In this document: piece by piece, positions 27,187-35,074 of the stretch
Position numbering within the stretch: position 1 is the first letter of the stretch
Layout: every line of letters starts with the position of its first letter
Source: DASRDR01 sp963812945 [NCBI: uncultured Candidatus Rokubacteria bacterium]
GTDB lineage: Bacteria > Methylomirabilota > Methylomirabilia > Rokubacteriales
Length of the DNA stretch: 64,000 nucleotides
Reading direction: 5' to 3'
Assembly: GCA_963812945.1 (NCBI GenBank)
Contig: CAWEXD010000010.1
Location: forward strand, 1-64,000
The notes under the pieces: generated by a model
Told to the model about the DNA's origin: nothing
The model's input: the letters and a program-made list of their open reading frames with translations, nothing else
Databases searched by the model: none
Position numbers and translations under genes: made by a program

Positions 27187-28342
27187 GAGCCCGACCGGGC
27201 TGGGGCCGGCGCCATTCGGGCATGGGCCGCCGGGCGATTCGGCCGGGAGCGCGGTCACAACCGGGGCACGCGGTAGCCGTCGGGGCCTTCACAGCGTTGG
27301 GCCTGGTTCTCGCCCTCCTCGTCGGCTGCAGTACCGAGACGCGACAGCGCTGGCTCCCGTACTTCTTCGACGGCGCGCCCGAGGCCGGGCAGCCGCAGCC
27401 GCCTCCCACTCGCAAGGTCCGCCAGGATCTTCAGCGAGAGGTCGAGGCCCTCCGGCTCGAGAATGCCGACCTCCGCGCCGCCGCCAAGGCAAAGGCCGAG
27501 AGCGGGCGAGGTGCCGAGACCGAGCGCCCGGCGGAGCGGGCCCGGACCTGGCAGGAGGCGGAAGCGCTGCTGCCTCGCGACCCGCATGGCGCGGTCGACT
27601 GGAGCGGCGCGATCGAGGCCGGCGTCATCAAGCCACGTGCCGGTCTCGACCCCGTCGCGCCGACACAGGCCATGTTCGACCTCGATGTCAAGGTGGCCGG
27701 CCGTCACCGTTTCTTCGCATCGGTCTTCCACCACGCTCCGCACACCCGGTGGCTTGCGTGCGGAAGCTGTCACCCGGCTCCCTTCCCGCTCGGGGCCGGG
27801 AGCCCGCGACCGGCCGTGACCATGGCGGCGATGCGCGACGGCCAGACGTGCGGACTCTGCCATGGGAAGGTGACGTTCGGGGTCGACACTCGCTGCGCCG
27901 CCTGTCACCCGGGCATCCCGGTCACCGACACCTGGCGGCCGCCGGTCCCGGCGTCACCGCTCGAGGGTCTCCGCTCGTGGAAGGAGGTGCAGGCACGCCT
28001 GCCGGTGAGAGCCGCCACGCCGGACTGGTCGGAGGCGTTCTCCCAGGGGCTCTACGCCCCGCGGTCCCAGCGCGGGCAGACTCCCCTGGACGTCCTCGAG
28101 CTGGATGTCCGGCGGCTCCGCAAGGGGGACGACGAGGACATGACGGTCGTCTTCTCTCACGAGACCCACACCCCCCTCCTCAGCTGCGACTCGTGCCACC
28201 CGGCGCCATTCGCGTTCAAGGCGGGGGCCACCCCGATGACGATGGCCCAGATGGAGAAGGGGGAGCTGTGCGGAGTCTGTCACGGCACGTCGCCTTCCCG
28301 GTCTCCGCCTGCGGGCGCTGCCACCCGGCGTTGGCGGAATGA
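27183..28342 (+). CDS. Hexaheme c-type cytochrome lipoprotein with two repeated triheme modules; frameshift near 28290
   Basis: Lipoprotein signal (ALGLVLALLVGCST), a coiled-coil stretch (about 80-120, QREVEALRLENADLRAAAKA), then two similar modules. Module 1: HHAPHTRWLACGSCHPAPFP, CGLCHGKVTFGVD, CAACH. Module 2: SHETHTPLLSCDSCHPAPFA, CGVCHG, then in another frame HVAFPVSACGRCHPALAE. This gives six CxxCH sites in two c7-type triheme modules. The break lies where GGCACG should read with one extra base (compare GKVTFGVD of module 1), so a 1-nt deletion or sequencing error removes the last heme. The intended stop is TGA 28340-28342, overlapping the next gene's ATG. Confidence 0.78.
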
Positions 28343-28653
28343 CGATGCGACGGCTCGGGCTCGGGCTGCTGGTCGCGGGTACCCTCGCGATCGCCGCCGG
28401 CGCCGAGGAGGGCGTGGTCACGCTCAAGCGTCAAGGGGGTCCGGCCGACCCGCCGCCCGCCGTCTTCCCCCACTGGATTCATCGGATCCGGTACACGTGC
28501 TATGCGTGCCACCCGGGCCCGATCGGCCCGCCGGCGAAGCCGATCACCCACGAGGACATGAGTGCCGGGCAGGCTTGCGGAGCCTGCCACGACGGCCGGA
28601 CCGCCTGGGGCATCGGCTTCGACACCTGCACCCGTTGTCACGTCGCGCGGTGA
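28339..28653 (+). CDS. Small triheme c-type cytochrome (c7-like)
   Basis: 104 residues: signal peptide MRRLGLGLLVAGTLAIAAGA, then VFPHWIHRIRYTCYACHPG, CGACHDGRTAWGIG and CTRCHVAR. Three CxxCH sites with the phrase H-x2-H before the first, as in c7-type triheme modules also seen twice in the preceding gene. It is therefore a free-standing version of that module. ATGA overlap with the upstream gene; the outer-membrane protein starts 1 nt after its stop. Periplasmic electron shuttle between the neighbours is the likely role. Confidence 0.82.
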   Translation: MTMRRLGLGLLVAGTLAIAAGAEEGVVTLKRQGGPADPPPAVFPHWIHRIRYTCYACHPGPIGPPAKPITHEDMSAGQACGACHDGRTAWGIGFDTCTRCHVAR

Positions 28654-28654
28654 G

Positions 28655-30700
28655 GTGGGGGCACCGGGGCGGCCCGCCCGCCTGCTCCTGGTGGTCCTGT
28701 CGCTTGGATGGCCGGCGACCGTGAGCGCCCAGGGCATCACGATGGCACCCTGGCAGGGCGAGCTGGAGGTCACGATCGAATACGATCGCGAGACCTCCAA
28801 GACGAGCGGCTCTCCAGAAGAGCGCTTCGAGAACACCGTCGCCCAGGAGATTCTGACGCTGCGGAATCCGGCCATCCACATCATCGACCCCCGGCTCCTC
28901 ACGCTGTCCGTCGAGGGATCATTCGGCCTCTTCCAGGAGCGACTCACCGAGACCAATGGCCAGGTCGGGGACTTCGAAATCGGCACGCTTCTGGGCTACG
29001 ACATCCTGCTCCAGGTCCTGCCGGGCGAGCCACTGGCGCTCCGGCTCTTCGCGAACCGCACCCAATCCCATCTGCCGGTGGCGCGACCGGGAGCCAGCGA
29101 GATCGAGACCGAGAACCGCGGCGTCACGGTGGAGGCCCGGTGGCTGTTGGTGCCCTCGACCCTGACCGTGCGCCAGGAGCTCCTCGACGAGGAGTCGACC
29201 GTCGAGGGCGTCGTGGGTCGGCGCGACGAGACGCGCACGTACGTCACCTACCAGGGCTTCCGCGGTTTCGTCGACGCCGAGCTCGACCTCCGCTACGAGT
29301 TCCTGAACCTCGACGACCATGTATTCCCCACGCTGAGTTACCAGAGTCACGAGGGGGTCTTCGGTTACAGTCGGGACTTCGGCCCCGAGGGGACTTGGCA
29401 CTGGGACTCGCGTCTCAGGGGATACGCACGGTACGGCGGGTCCTTCGAGGGCGTCGCCTCGACCGACCTCACCACCTTCCTCGTGGACGAGGCGCTACGG
29501 ATCGACCACACGGACACCTTCCAGTCCCACTACCGCTACCTGTTCGTCTCGACCGATACCGCCGGCGGCCGGGCCGACACCCACACTGGCACGGTCGGCG
29601 TGCGCCACCAGCTCTACGAGAGTCTCCTCACCCTGGGGACCGCCGAGGGCGTGTACCAGGATCTCGAGCATGGCTCGAAGCAGGTGGCGACGGGGCGGCT
29701 CGACCTGCTGTACACGAAGCGGCTGCCGCGAGGCGGCCGTCTCCGGGCTAACCTTGGAAGCTCGCTCGCGTACGAAGAGGACCGGTTCGAAGAAGCGGAG
29801 ACGTTCGTCCCCCAGGAGACTCACGCCGTCGCGAGCCCGTTTGCCCTCCCGGTCCGGCTGCGCAACGCCTTCGTGATCCCGAGCTCGATCGTCGTGACCA
29901 AGACGTCCCTGGGGCCCCTCCCTGTCGGCTGCCTGCCCCCCCCGGGGCCGCCGATCCCGCTCGTCGACGGTCGGGACTACACCGTCCGCACGGTGGGCTC
30001 GATCACCGAGATCGTCCCGATCCCGTGCAGCACCAGCGGCGTCGGCATCAACCCCGGGGACACGATAGCCGTGGACTACCGCTTCGCCATCTCGCCGAAC
30101 CTCTCCTTCGTCACCCTCGGCTGGCGCGCCGACGTCGACGTGGACTACGGCTGGATCCGCGCCTACGCGGGCTACGACAGCTCCGACCAGGAGCAGGTGT
30201 CCGGCTTCGCGGGCCCGTTCCTCGACGACCAGCGGATCGCGCTCATCGGCGTCGAGCTGCGCCACGACGGGGAACGGCTCACGGCGAGCGCCCTCGGAGA
30301 GGCGCGCCGCTATGACTCCACGCACCTGGCCTACGACACGATCCGGTTCAGCGAGTCGGTCTCGCTCGCCTTTTGGGATCGAGACCTTAGCCTGAGCCTG
30401 GTCGCGGACCAGGCTCTGGACGAGTACCGGAGCGAGAACCGCACCAGCCGGCGGCTGACGGGACGAGCGACGCTCACCTACTTTCCCAGCTCGGATCTCC
30501 TGGTGGAGGCAACCGTGGGCGCCCAGTATCTCGACGACACGCTGTTCCCCACGGAGGAGGTGCGGGAGGCGGGTTTGCGGATCCGCTGGCGCGTCCGCAA
30601 GCTCGAGATCAACCCGAGCGTATTCTACTACGACCGGCGCCGTGGCGACGTGGACACGAGCGAGCTGCGGGCGATGCTCCAGGTCATCCGCCGATTCTAG
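28655..30700 (+). CDS. Outer-membrane beta-barrel protein of the cytochrome locus
   Basis: About 681 residues. GTG at 28655 gives VGAPGRPARLLLVVLSLGWP then ATVSAQ, a good signal peptide; an ATG at 28562 would overlap the cytochrome by 92 nt. The mature protein is a long series of alternating-pattern strands with many short turns and ends with RAMLQVIRRF, a C-terminal aromatic typical of outer-membrane barrels. About 20-24 strands seem likely. There are only two Cys, no heme motif. Its place between multiheme cytochromes suggests it is the barrel that houses or docks cytochromes, as the porin does in porin-cytochrome conduits. Function is inferred from context; no family name recognised. Confidence 0.72.
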   Translation: MGAPGRPARLLLVVLSLGWPATVSAQGITMAPWQGELEVTIEYDRETSKTSGSPEERFENTVAQEILTLRNPAIHIIDPRLLTLSVEGSFGLFQERLTETNGQVGDFEIGTLLGYDILLQVLPGEPLALRLFANRTQSHLPVARPGASEIETENRGVTVEARWLLVPSTLTVRQELLDEESTVEGVVGRRDETRTYVTYQGFRGFVDAELDLRYEFLNLDDHVFPTLSYQSHEGVFGYSRDFGPEGTWHWDSRLRGYARYGGSFEGVASTDLTTFLVDEALRIDHTDTFQSHYRYLFVSTDTAGGRADTHTGTVGVRHQLYESLLTLGTAEGVYQDLEHGSKQVATGRLDLLYTKRLPRGGRLRANLGSSLAYEEDRFEEAETFVPQETHAVASPFALPVRLRNAFVIPSSIVVTKTSLGPLPVGCLPPPGPPIPLVDGRDYTVRTVGSITEIVPIPCSTSGVGINPGDTIAVDYRFAISPNLSFVTLGWRADVDVDYGWIRAYAGYDSSDQEQVSGFAGPFLDDQRIALIGVELRHDGERLTASALGEARRYDSTHLAYDTIRFSESVSLAFWDRDLSLSLVADQALDEYRSENRTSRRLTGRATLTYFPSSDLLVEATVGAQYLDDTLFPTEEVREAGLRIRWRVRKLEINPSVFYYDRRRGDVDTSELRAMLQVIRRF

Positions 30701-30711
30701 CCCACTCGGCC

Positions 30712-31746
30712 GTGCGTCCAGCGCTGGCGCTCCTGGCCGTTCTCCTGCTGAGCCCGGGGTGCGAACGGGGGCGGGCTCCCGCCGGGAGCGGCGACGCGCT
30801 TCCCGAGCTCACGTGGCCAGCCCCGCCGGCCCGGCCGCGCATCCGGTTCGTTCGCATCGTCTCGGGCCCGGCCGACCTCGGCATCCGGCCGTCGTTCTGG
30901 GAGCGCGTCGGGGGGGTCCTGGCGGGCCGGGATACCGAGGCGTTCGTGCGGCCGGCCGGCCTGGCGTCGCGCGACGAGGTCCTGTACGTGGCGGACCCTG
31001 GCGGGCCGGCCCTGTGGATCCTTGATTCGCGAGCGGGCCGGTCCCGGCGTGTCACGAGTATTGGAGGACAGCCGCTCGTCTCGCCGGTGGCGGTGGCGCT
31101 GGCGCCCGGTGGCCAGGTATTCCTCGCCGACTCCGCCCTGGCCCGCGTGTTTCGGCTCGACGATACCGGCCGCGCCAACACGACCGTGGCCGATCCGGGG
31201 CTGCGCCGCCCCGCGGGGCTGGCCTACGACGCGAAGCAGGATCGCCTGTACGTGGCGGACAGCGCCGCGCACCACGTATTCGTTTTCACGGGCAACGGTC
31301 AACTGATCACGAAGATCGGTCAGCGTGGCACGGAGCCCGGAGAATTCAACTTTCCGACACACCTCACGGTGGCGTCCGACGGCACGCTGCTGGTCACCGA
31401 CGCTCTGGGCTACCGGGTCCAGCGCTTCGCGCCCGACGGGCAGCCGGCCGGCCACTTCGGGCGCCATGGTGACACGGCCGGCGACTTCGCCAGCCCCAAG
31501 GGCGTCGCCCTCGACAGCGAAGGGCACATCTACGTCGTGGAGGCGCTCTTCGACGCGATCCAGGTCTTCGATCGGACGGGCCAGTACCTCCTGGGCTTCG
31601 GCGAGCGAGGCGGGCGGCGGGGCCAGTTCTGGCTGCCCGGGGGTCTCTTCATCGACCCGCAGGACCGCATCTACGTCGGCGACTCCTACAACCGGCGCAT
31701 CCAGGTGTTCCAGTACGTCCGGGGAGGCGGGGATGACCGGGGATAG
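30712..31746 (+). CDS. NHL-repeat beta-propeller lipoprotein, second copy
   Basis: 344 residues. Signal with lipobox ALLAVLLLSPGCERG and then the same layout as the propeller at 25328: a WPAPPARPRIRFVRIV linker followed by six NHL blades (RPAGLAYDAKQDRLYVADSA, SPKGVALDSEGHIYVVEALF, FIDPQDRIYVGDSYN). GTG at 30712, 11 nt after the barrel gene. It overlaps the next cytochrome gene by 14 nt. Each cytochrome block of this locus therefore has its own propeller directly upstream, which points to propeller-cytochrome pairing. Confidence 0.85.
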   Translation: MRPALALLAVLLLSPGCERGRAPAGSGDALPELTWPAPPARPRIRFVRIVSGPADLGIRPSFWERVGGVLAGRDTEAFVRPAGLASRDEVLYVADPGGPALWILDSRAGRSRRVTSIGGQPLVSPVAVALAPGGQVFLADSALARVFRLDDTGRANTTVADPGLRRPAGLAYDAKQDRLYVADSAAHHVFVFTGNGQLITKIGQRGTEPGEFNFPTHLTVASDGTLLVTDALGYRVQRFAPDGQPAGHFGRHGDTAGDFASPKGVALDSEGHIYVVEALFDAIQVFDRTGQYLLGFGERGGRRGQFWLPGGLFIDPQDRIYVGDSYNRRIQVFQYVRGGGDDRG

Positions 31747-33439
31747 GCTGGCCGGCCTTCTCGCCCTCGCGCTCCTCGTGGCCGTCTCGGCTCCGGGGAT
31801 TGCTCGCGCCGCGGTCGTGGACACCCGTCACAACCTCTCGGCAACGGGCCCGGGAAGAGTGCGCGCCGGAGCCACCGAGGTGTGCGGCTTCTGCCACACG
31901 CCACACCGCGCCGCCACCACCCGGGCTCTCTGGAGCCGGGACCTCCCGCCCATCACCTACACGCTCTACACGAGCTCCACCCTCGAGGCGACCCCGGCTC
32001 AGCCGACCGGCGCCACTCGACTCTGCCTGTCATGCCACGACGGCACCACGGCCCTGGGGCTCGTGCGGACCACTTCCGGGCGGCGCCGAATCAGCAGCCT
32101 CGGCCCCATGACGGGCCGCGCCAACCTGGGCACCGACCTCTCTGACGACCACCCGGTCTCGTTCGAATACACGACCGCCCTGTCCCGCGCTCATGGCCAG
32201 CTCGCCGACCCTGCCACCCTGACGAGCCGGGTTCCGCTCGACACCACCCGCCAGCTCCAGTGCACGACGTGCCACGACCCCCACGAGAGCCGCTTCCGCG
32301 CCTTCCTGCGGGTGGACGACCGGGGCGGCGTGCTCTGCACAGCCTGCCACCAGGTGCGCAACTTCGCCAGCTCGACGCACGCCACCTCCCCGGCGACCTG
32401 GAACCGACAGGGAACGAACCCGTGGCCGACGACCCCGTTCACCAGCGTCGCCGACAACGCGTGCGAGAACTGTCACCGGCTGCACACCGCCCCGCACCCG
32501 GTCCGCCTCCTGACCCAACCCGAGGAGCGGAACGTCTGCCTCGTGTGCCACAACTCCAACGTGGCGCGCACGAACATCGAGGCCCAGTTCGCCAAGACGA
32601 GCAATCACCCGATCGTCGCCTCCGACGGCACCCACGATCCCACGGAGGACCCGCGGACCATGGCGCGGCACGTGACGTGCGTGGACTGCCACAATCCGCA
32701 TCAGGTGAACGGGGCGTCCGCATCGCCGCCGTCCGTGACCGGCCGGCTCCGGGGCGTGTCCGGGGTGAATCTTGGCGGCCAGGTGATCGTCGAGGCGGCG
32801 TTCGAGTACGAGGTCTGCTTCAAGTGTCACGGCCTGCGCGACCAGTCCACATCCCGTCGAGCCGTGCGGCAGGACAACACGCGCAACGTGCGACTCGAGT
32901 TCGCTCCGGGCAACGCGTCGTTCCATCCTGTCCCGGCGGCCGGCCGGAATCCGACGGCATCGGGCTTCACGAGCGGATACTCGGCCGGGAGTCTCATCTA
33001 CTGCACCGACTGCCACAACACGGACGCTCCGCGCGGGCTTCCGCGCGGCCCTCACGGCTCGCGCTTCGAGCCGATCCTCGAGCGCAACTACCGCCTGGAC
33101 GACCCCTCTCCGGAATCGCCCGACGGCTATGCCCTCTGCTACAAGTGCCACAACCGGACGGCGCTCCTGTCGAACCAGGCCGGGTCCTTCCCGCACGAGG
33201 CGCATCTCATCCGGGCGCAGGCCTCGTGCGGCGTCTGCCACGACGCCCACGGCTCGCGCCTCAACCCGCACCTGATCAACTTCCTGCTGCGCGACCCGAG
33301 TGGCAAACCGGTCGTGCGGCCCTCCCCCACCACCGGGCGTCTCGAGTACGAGACCCCCCGGCCCGGGGGAGGGCCAGGATCCGGCCGGTGCTTCCTCGAG
33401 TGCCACGGACTGAACCATGGCCCGTTCCAGTACGGGTGA
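31733..33439 (+). CDS. Large multiheme c-type cytochrome (11 CxxCH plus one CX3CH)
   Basis: 568 residues with signal peptide (LAGLLALALLVAVSAPGIARA). Sites in order: CGFCHTPH, CLSCHDG, CTTCHDPH, CTACH, CENCH, CLVCH, CVDCHNPH, CFKCH, CTDCH, CYKCH, CGVCHDAHG and CFLECHG, the last a CX3CH. The first four follow the same plan as the tetraheme protein at 26419 (VDTRHNLSATG, CHTPH...LW, CLSCHDG, HPVSFEY, CHDPH, CxxCH). The C-terminal part looks like a decaheme-type GSU/NapC-unrelated repeat of CxxCH with distal His. Exported; probably the surface-side electron carrier of the locus. It ends next to two strong hairpins. Confidence 0.85.
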   Translation: MTGDRLAGLLALALLVAVSAPGIARAAVVDTRHNLSATGPGRVRAGATEVCGFCHTPHRAATTRALWSRDLPPITYTLYTSSTLEATPAQPTGATRLCLSCHDGTTALGLVRTTSGRRRISSLGPMTGRANLGTDLSDDHPVSFEYTTALSRAHGQLADPATLTSRVPLDTTRQLQCTTCHDPHESRFRAFLRVDDRGGVLCTACHQVRNFASSTHATSPATWNRQGTNPWPTTPFTSVADNACENCHRLHTAPHPVRLLTQPEERNVCLVCHNSNVARTNIEAQFAKTSNHPIVASDGTHDPTEDPRTMARHVTCVDCHNPHQVNGASASPPSVTGRLRGVSGVNLGGQVIVEAAFEYEVCFKCHGLRDQSTSRRAVRQDNTRNVRLEFAPGNASFHPVPAAGRNPTASGFTSGYSAGSLIYCTDCHNTDAPRGLPRGPHGSRFEPILERNYRLDDPSPESPDGYALCYKCHNRTALLSNQAGSFPHEAHLIRAQASCGVCHDAHGSRLNPHLINFLLRDPSGKPVVRPSPTTGRLEYETPRPGGGPGSGRCFLECHGLNHGPFQYG

Positions 33440-33463
33440 TCCTCTCGCGGGTACCTCACGGCG

Positions 33464-33489
33464 GGCGTCGGCTCACGTGAGCCGACGCC
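33464..33489. terminator. Perfect 26-nt palindrome between convergent genes
   Basis: 13-bp arms with no loop (GGCGTCGGCTCAC then its complement) beginning 25 nt after the multiheme cytochrome stop. No T-run follows. With the next hairpin it probably ends transcription from both sides, or could be a protein-binding site. Confidence 0.55.
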
Positions 33490-33510
33490 TCATCGTCGAC
33501 CTCGACAAGA

Positions 33511-33540
33511 CGCCGGGAGGGACCGCCCTCCCTCCCGGCG
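33511..33540. terminator. 12-bp stem, 6-nt loop hairpin, likely bidirectional terminator
   Basis: Arms CGCCGGGAGGGA and TCCCTCCCGGCG around CCGCCC, perfect over 12 bp, lying 27 nt before the stop of the oppositely oriented heme-protein gene (33568). Strength comes from the GC stem; no U-tract is seen on either strand. Confidence 0.6.
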
Positions 33541-33567
33541 CCGACGATGGACGACTCGCTGGGGACT

Positions 33568-34596
33568 CTACTCGAACTTCAGCTTCAGTACCGCCGGGCT
33601 GTACGCGTGGCGGACCTGGGCGTTGTCGAACACGGACAGGCCGAAGGCATACTCTTTCTTCATATCTTTGAACTGGACGTCGAACTCGCCGGCGGTGGCG
33701 AGCTTCCGCGCTATCACGATCGTCCGCACGCCGTCCTTCCAGACATGCTTGGCCGCGATGTCACCGCGATCGCCCGTGAAGGGGGCTACGATGATGCCGG
33801 GCACCTCGTCGCCGACCTTGTATTTCGAGTCGTCGAATGGTTCTTTCTCGGTGTCGACGATCCAGTACGGTGGGGCGGGCTTGTTGCCGGGCAGGGCAAA
33901 CTTCGGACCCTTCTTGTCGTCACTCACGTTGTTCGCGTAGCCACCGGCGGTCTTCGGATCGTTCTTGCGGCCGGCCGCCGGGCTCTTGTCCTTGTCGTAC
34001 CGGGTGCTGTCCACATACTGATCGTCGATCTGCCCGACGGTTCCGGTCCGCACGCCCTTCCAGTGCCACATGTCCAGGAGCTCGCCGGGGTTCGCCGTGT
34101 ACTTGTTGCCGAACGGCTTCCCCTCGCCGGTGTGGCAGGCCGAGAGGCAGCCCTTCTGCTCGAAGGCTGGCGAGCTGATGTTCCAGATGATCGCCAGCTT
34201 GTCCTCGTAGTAGAGGTTGTTGTCGCCCCCCTTGTCATTCGGGTCCCTCTGTTGCTTCCATCCGTCGGCCTGCTTCTGCCATGGCTCGCGCCGGAGGCTT
34301 TCCGTCGAGTCCTTGTAGTCGATGAGGAAGTACACCATGTCCGCCGTGTAGACGGAACGGACGGTAACCTCCGTGGAACCGCCCGGTAGGTTCTTGCCGC
34401 CGATGAGCTTGACAGTCAGGGGCGCCGCGCCTTTCCAGGATTCTCCCGTCACCGGCTCCATCGGCGGCGTGGCAGCCACTTTCGTGGAGACCAGGATGTT
34501 CTTCTGCTGCGCCTCGGGCTGGTCGACAAGAAGCCCGGCGGCGAGCCCGACGACGACCAGGACGACCGGCAGGGTCCACGTCCAGAGTGATCGCAT
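33568..34596 (-). CDS. Ethylbenzene-dehydrogenase-type heme protein (EB_dh-like) with CX3CH motif
   Basis: 342 residues from ATG 34596: signal/anchor SLWTWTLPVVLVVVGLAAGL, then a beta-sandwich domain of the kind found in the gamma subunit of ethylbenzene dehydrogenase and related heme b proteins: SVYTADMVYFLIDYKDSTES, LAIIWNISSPAFEQKGCLSA then CHTGEG, MWHWKGVRTGT and TIVIARKLATAGEFDVQFKD. The GCLSACHT segment is a CX3CH, an unusual covalent heme site. Closely preceded by AAGGAG within a GA-rich repeat. It may bind one b- and one c-type heme in the periplasm, acting with the cytochromes around it. 34626 is an upstream alternative start. Confidence 0.75.
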   Translation of the reverse strand: MRSLWTWTLPVVLVVVGLAAGLLVDQPEAQQKNILVSTKVAATPPMEPVTGESWKGAAPLTVKLIGGKNLPGGSTEVTVRSVYTADMVYFLIDYKDSTESLRREPWQKQADGWKQQRDPNDKGGDNNLYYEDKLAIIWNISSPAFEQKGCLSACHTGEGKPFGNKYTANPGELLDMWHWKGVRTGTVGQIDDQYVDSTRYDKDKSPAAGRKNDPKTAGGYANNVSDDKKGPKFALPGNKPAPPYWIVDTEKEPFDDSKYKVGDEVPGIIVAPFTGDRGDIAAKHVWKDGVRTIVIARKLATAGEFDVQFKDMKKEYAFGLSVFDNAQVRHAYSPAVLKLKFE

Positions 34597-34597
34597 G

Positions 34598-34616
34598 ACT
34601 CTCTCTCTCTCTCTCC
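34598..34616. repeat. CT/GA dinucleotide repeat at ribosome-binding site
   Basis: A run of CT (GA on the coding strand) lies just upstream of the heme-protein ATG, between AAGGAG and the start. Length change by slippage here would alter RBS spacing, so it could tune expression. Confidence 0.6.
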
Positions 34617-34622
34617 TTGGGC

Positions 34623-34763
34623 TCACGAGACGTGCCGCATGCCCATCGGCAGGCTGAGAACGATGAGGTCGACGATCGTGAAGACCAGGATGATCCCGGC
34701 CATGGGGAGAAACGCGTGGCTCGCCGTCTGCGCGTCGGGATAGGTCCGGGACGCCGCTTGCAT
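34623..34763 (-). CDS. Small single-span membrane protein
   Basis: 46 residues from ATG 34763: a polar N terminus, then FLPMAGIILVFTIVDLIVLS, one clear membrane segment, and a short tail LPMGMRHVS. It ends 26 nt before the EB_dh-like gene on the same strand, so the two are probably one transcript. Small helix proteins of this sort often accompany respiratory or cytochrome complexes; no family is recognised. An upstream start at 34835 would add 24 basic residues without motif. The RBS is weak, so existence rests on hydrophobicity and position. Confidence 0.5.
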   Translation of the reverse strand: MQAASRTYPDAQTASHAFLPMAGIILVFTIVDLIVLSLPMGMRHVS

Positions 34764-35074
34764 CGGTGGCGAGCCCTTCCCTCGCCCGTGTCGTTCACCA
34801 GCCCTCGTCGAAATGGACCTAGGCCGTCTGGTCATCGGATCGCTCGCCCGATTCGCAGTTATGACGCCACGGGGCTACACCGGTCCTCCTCCGGCGTCGA
34901 TGCGGGTAAGGAAGTTGCCCGATGCACGGCATGGCAGTCTGCAGGAGCAACTGGCATGCCACGGTGAATCAACGGAAACGCCGGGATTTCGGCGCACTGG
35001 GCGGCCTGACGTCGGCCGACGCCGGGACAGTCGGGCGTCAGGTGGGGTACCCGCGCCCCATGGGCCGGTGTGGG
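34764..35074. other. Intergenic stretch, nothing recognised
   Basis: About 310 bp between the tetra-domain cytochrome and the small membrane protein genes. It contains short inverted repeats (for example CCTGACG/CGTCAGG around 35005-35042) but no supported gene. The frames open on the minus strand are shadows of the cytochrome gene. Confidence 0.4.

Noticed and set aside
33464-33540. Possible CRISPR-like or attachment repeat
   Set aside because: Two unrelated palindromes with no spacer array; fits terminators between convergent genes.
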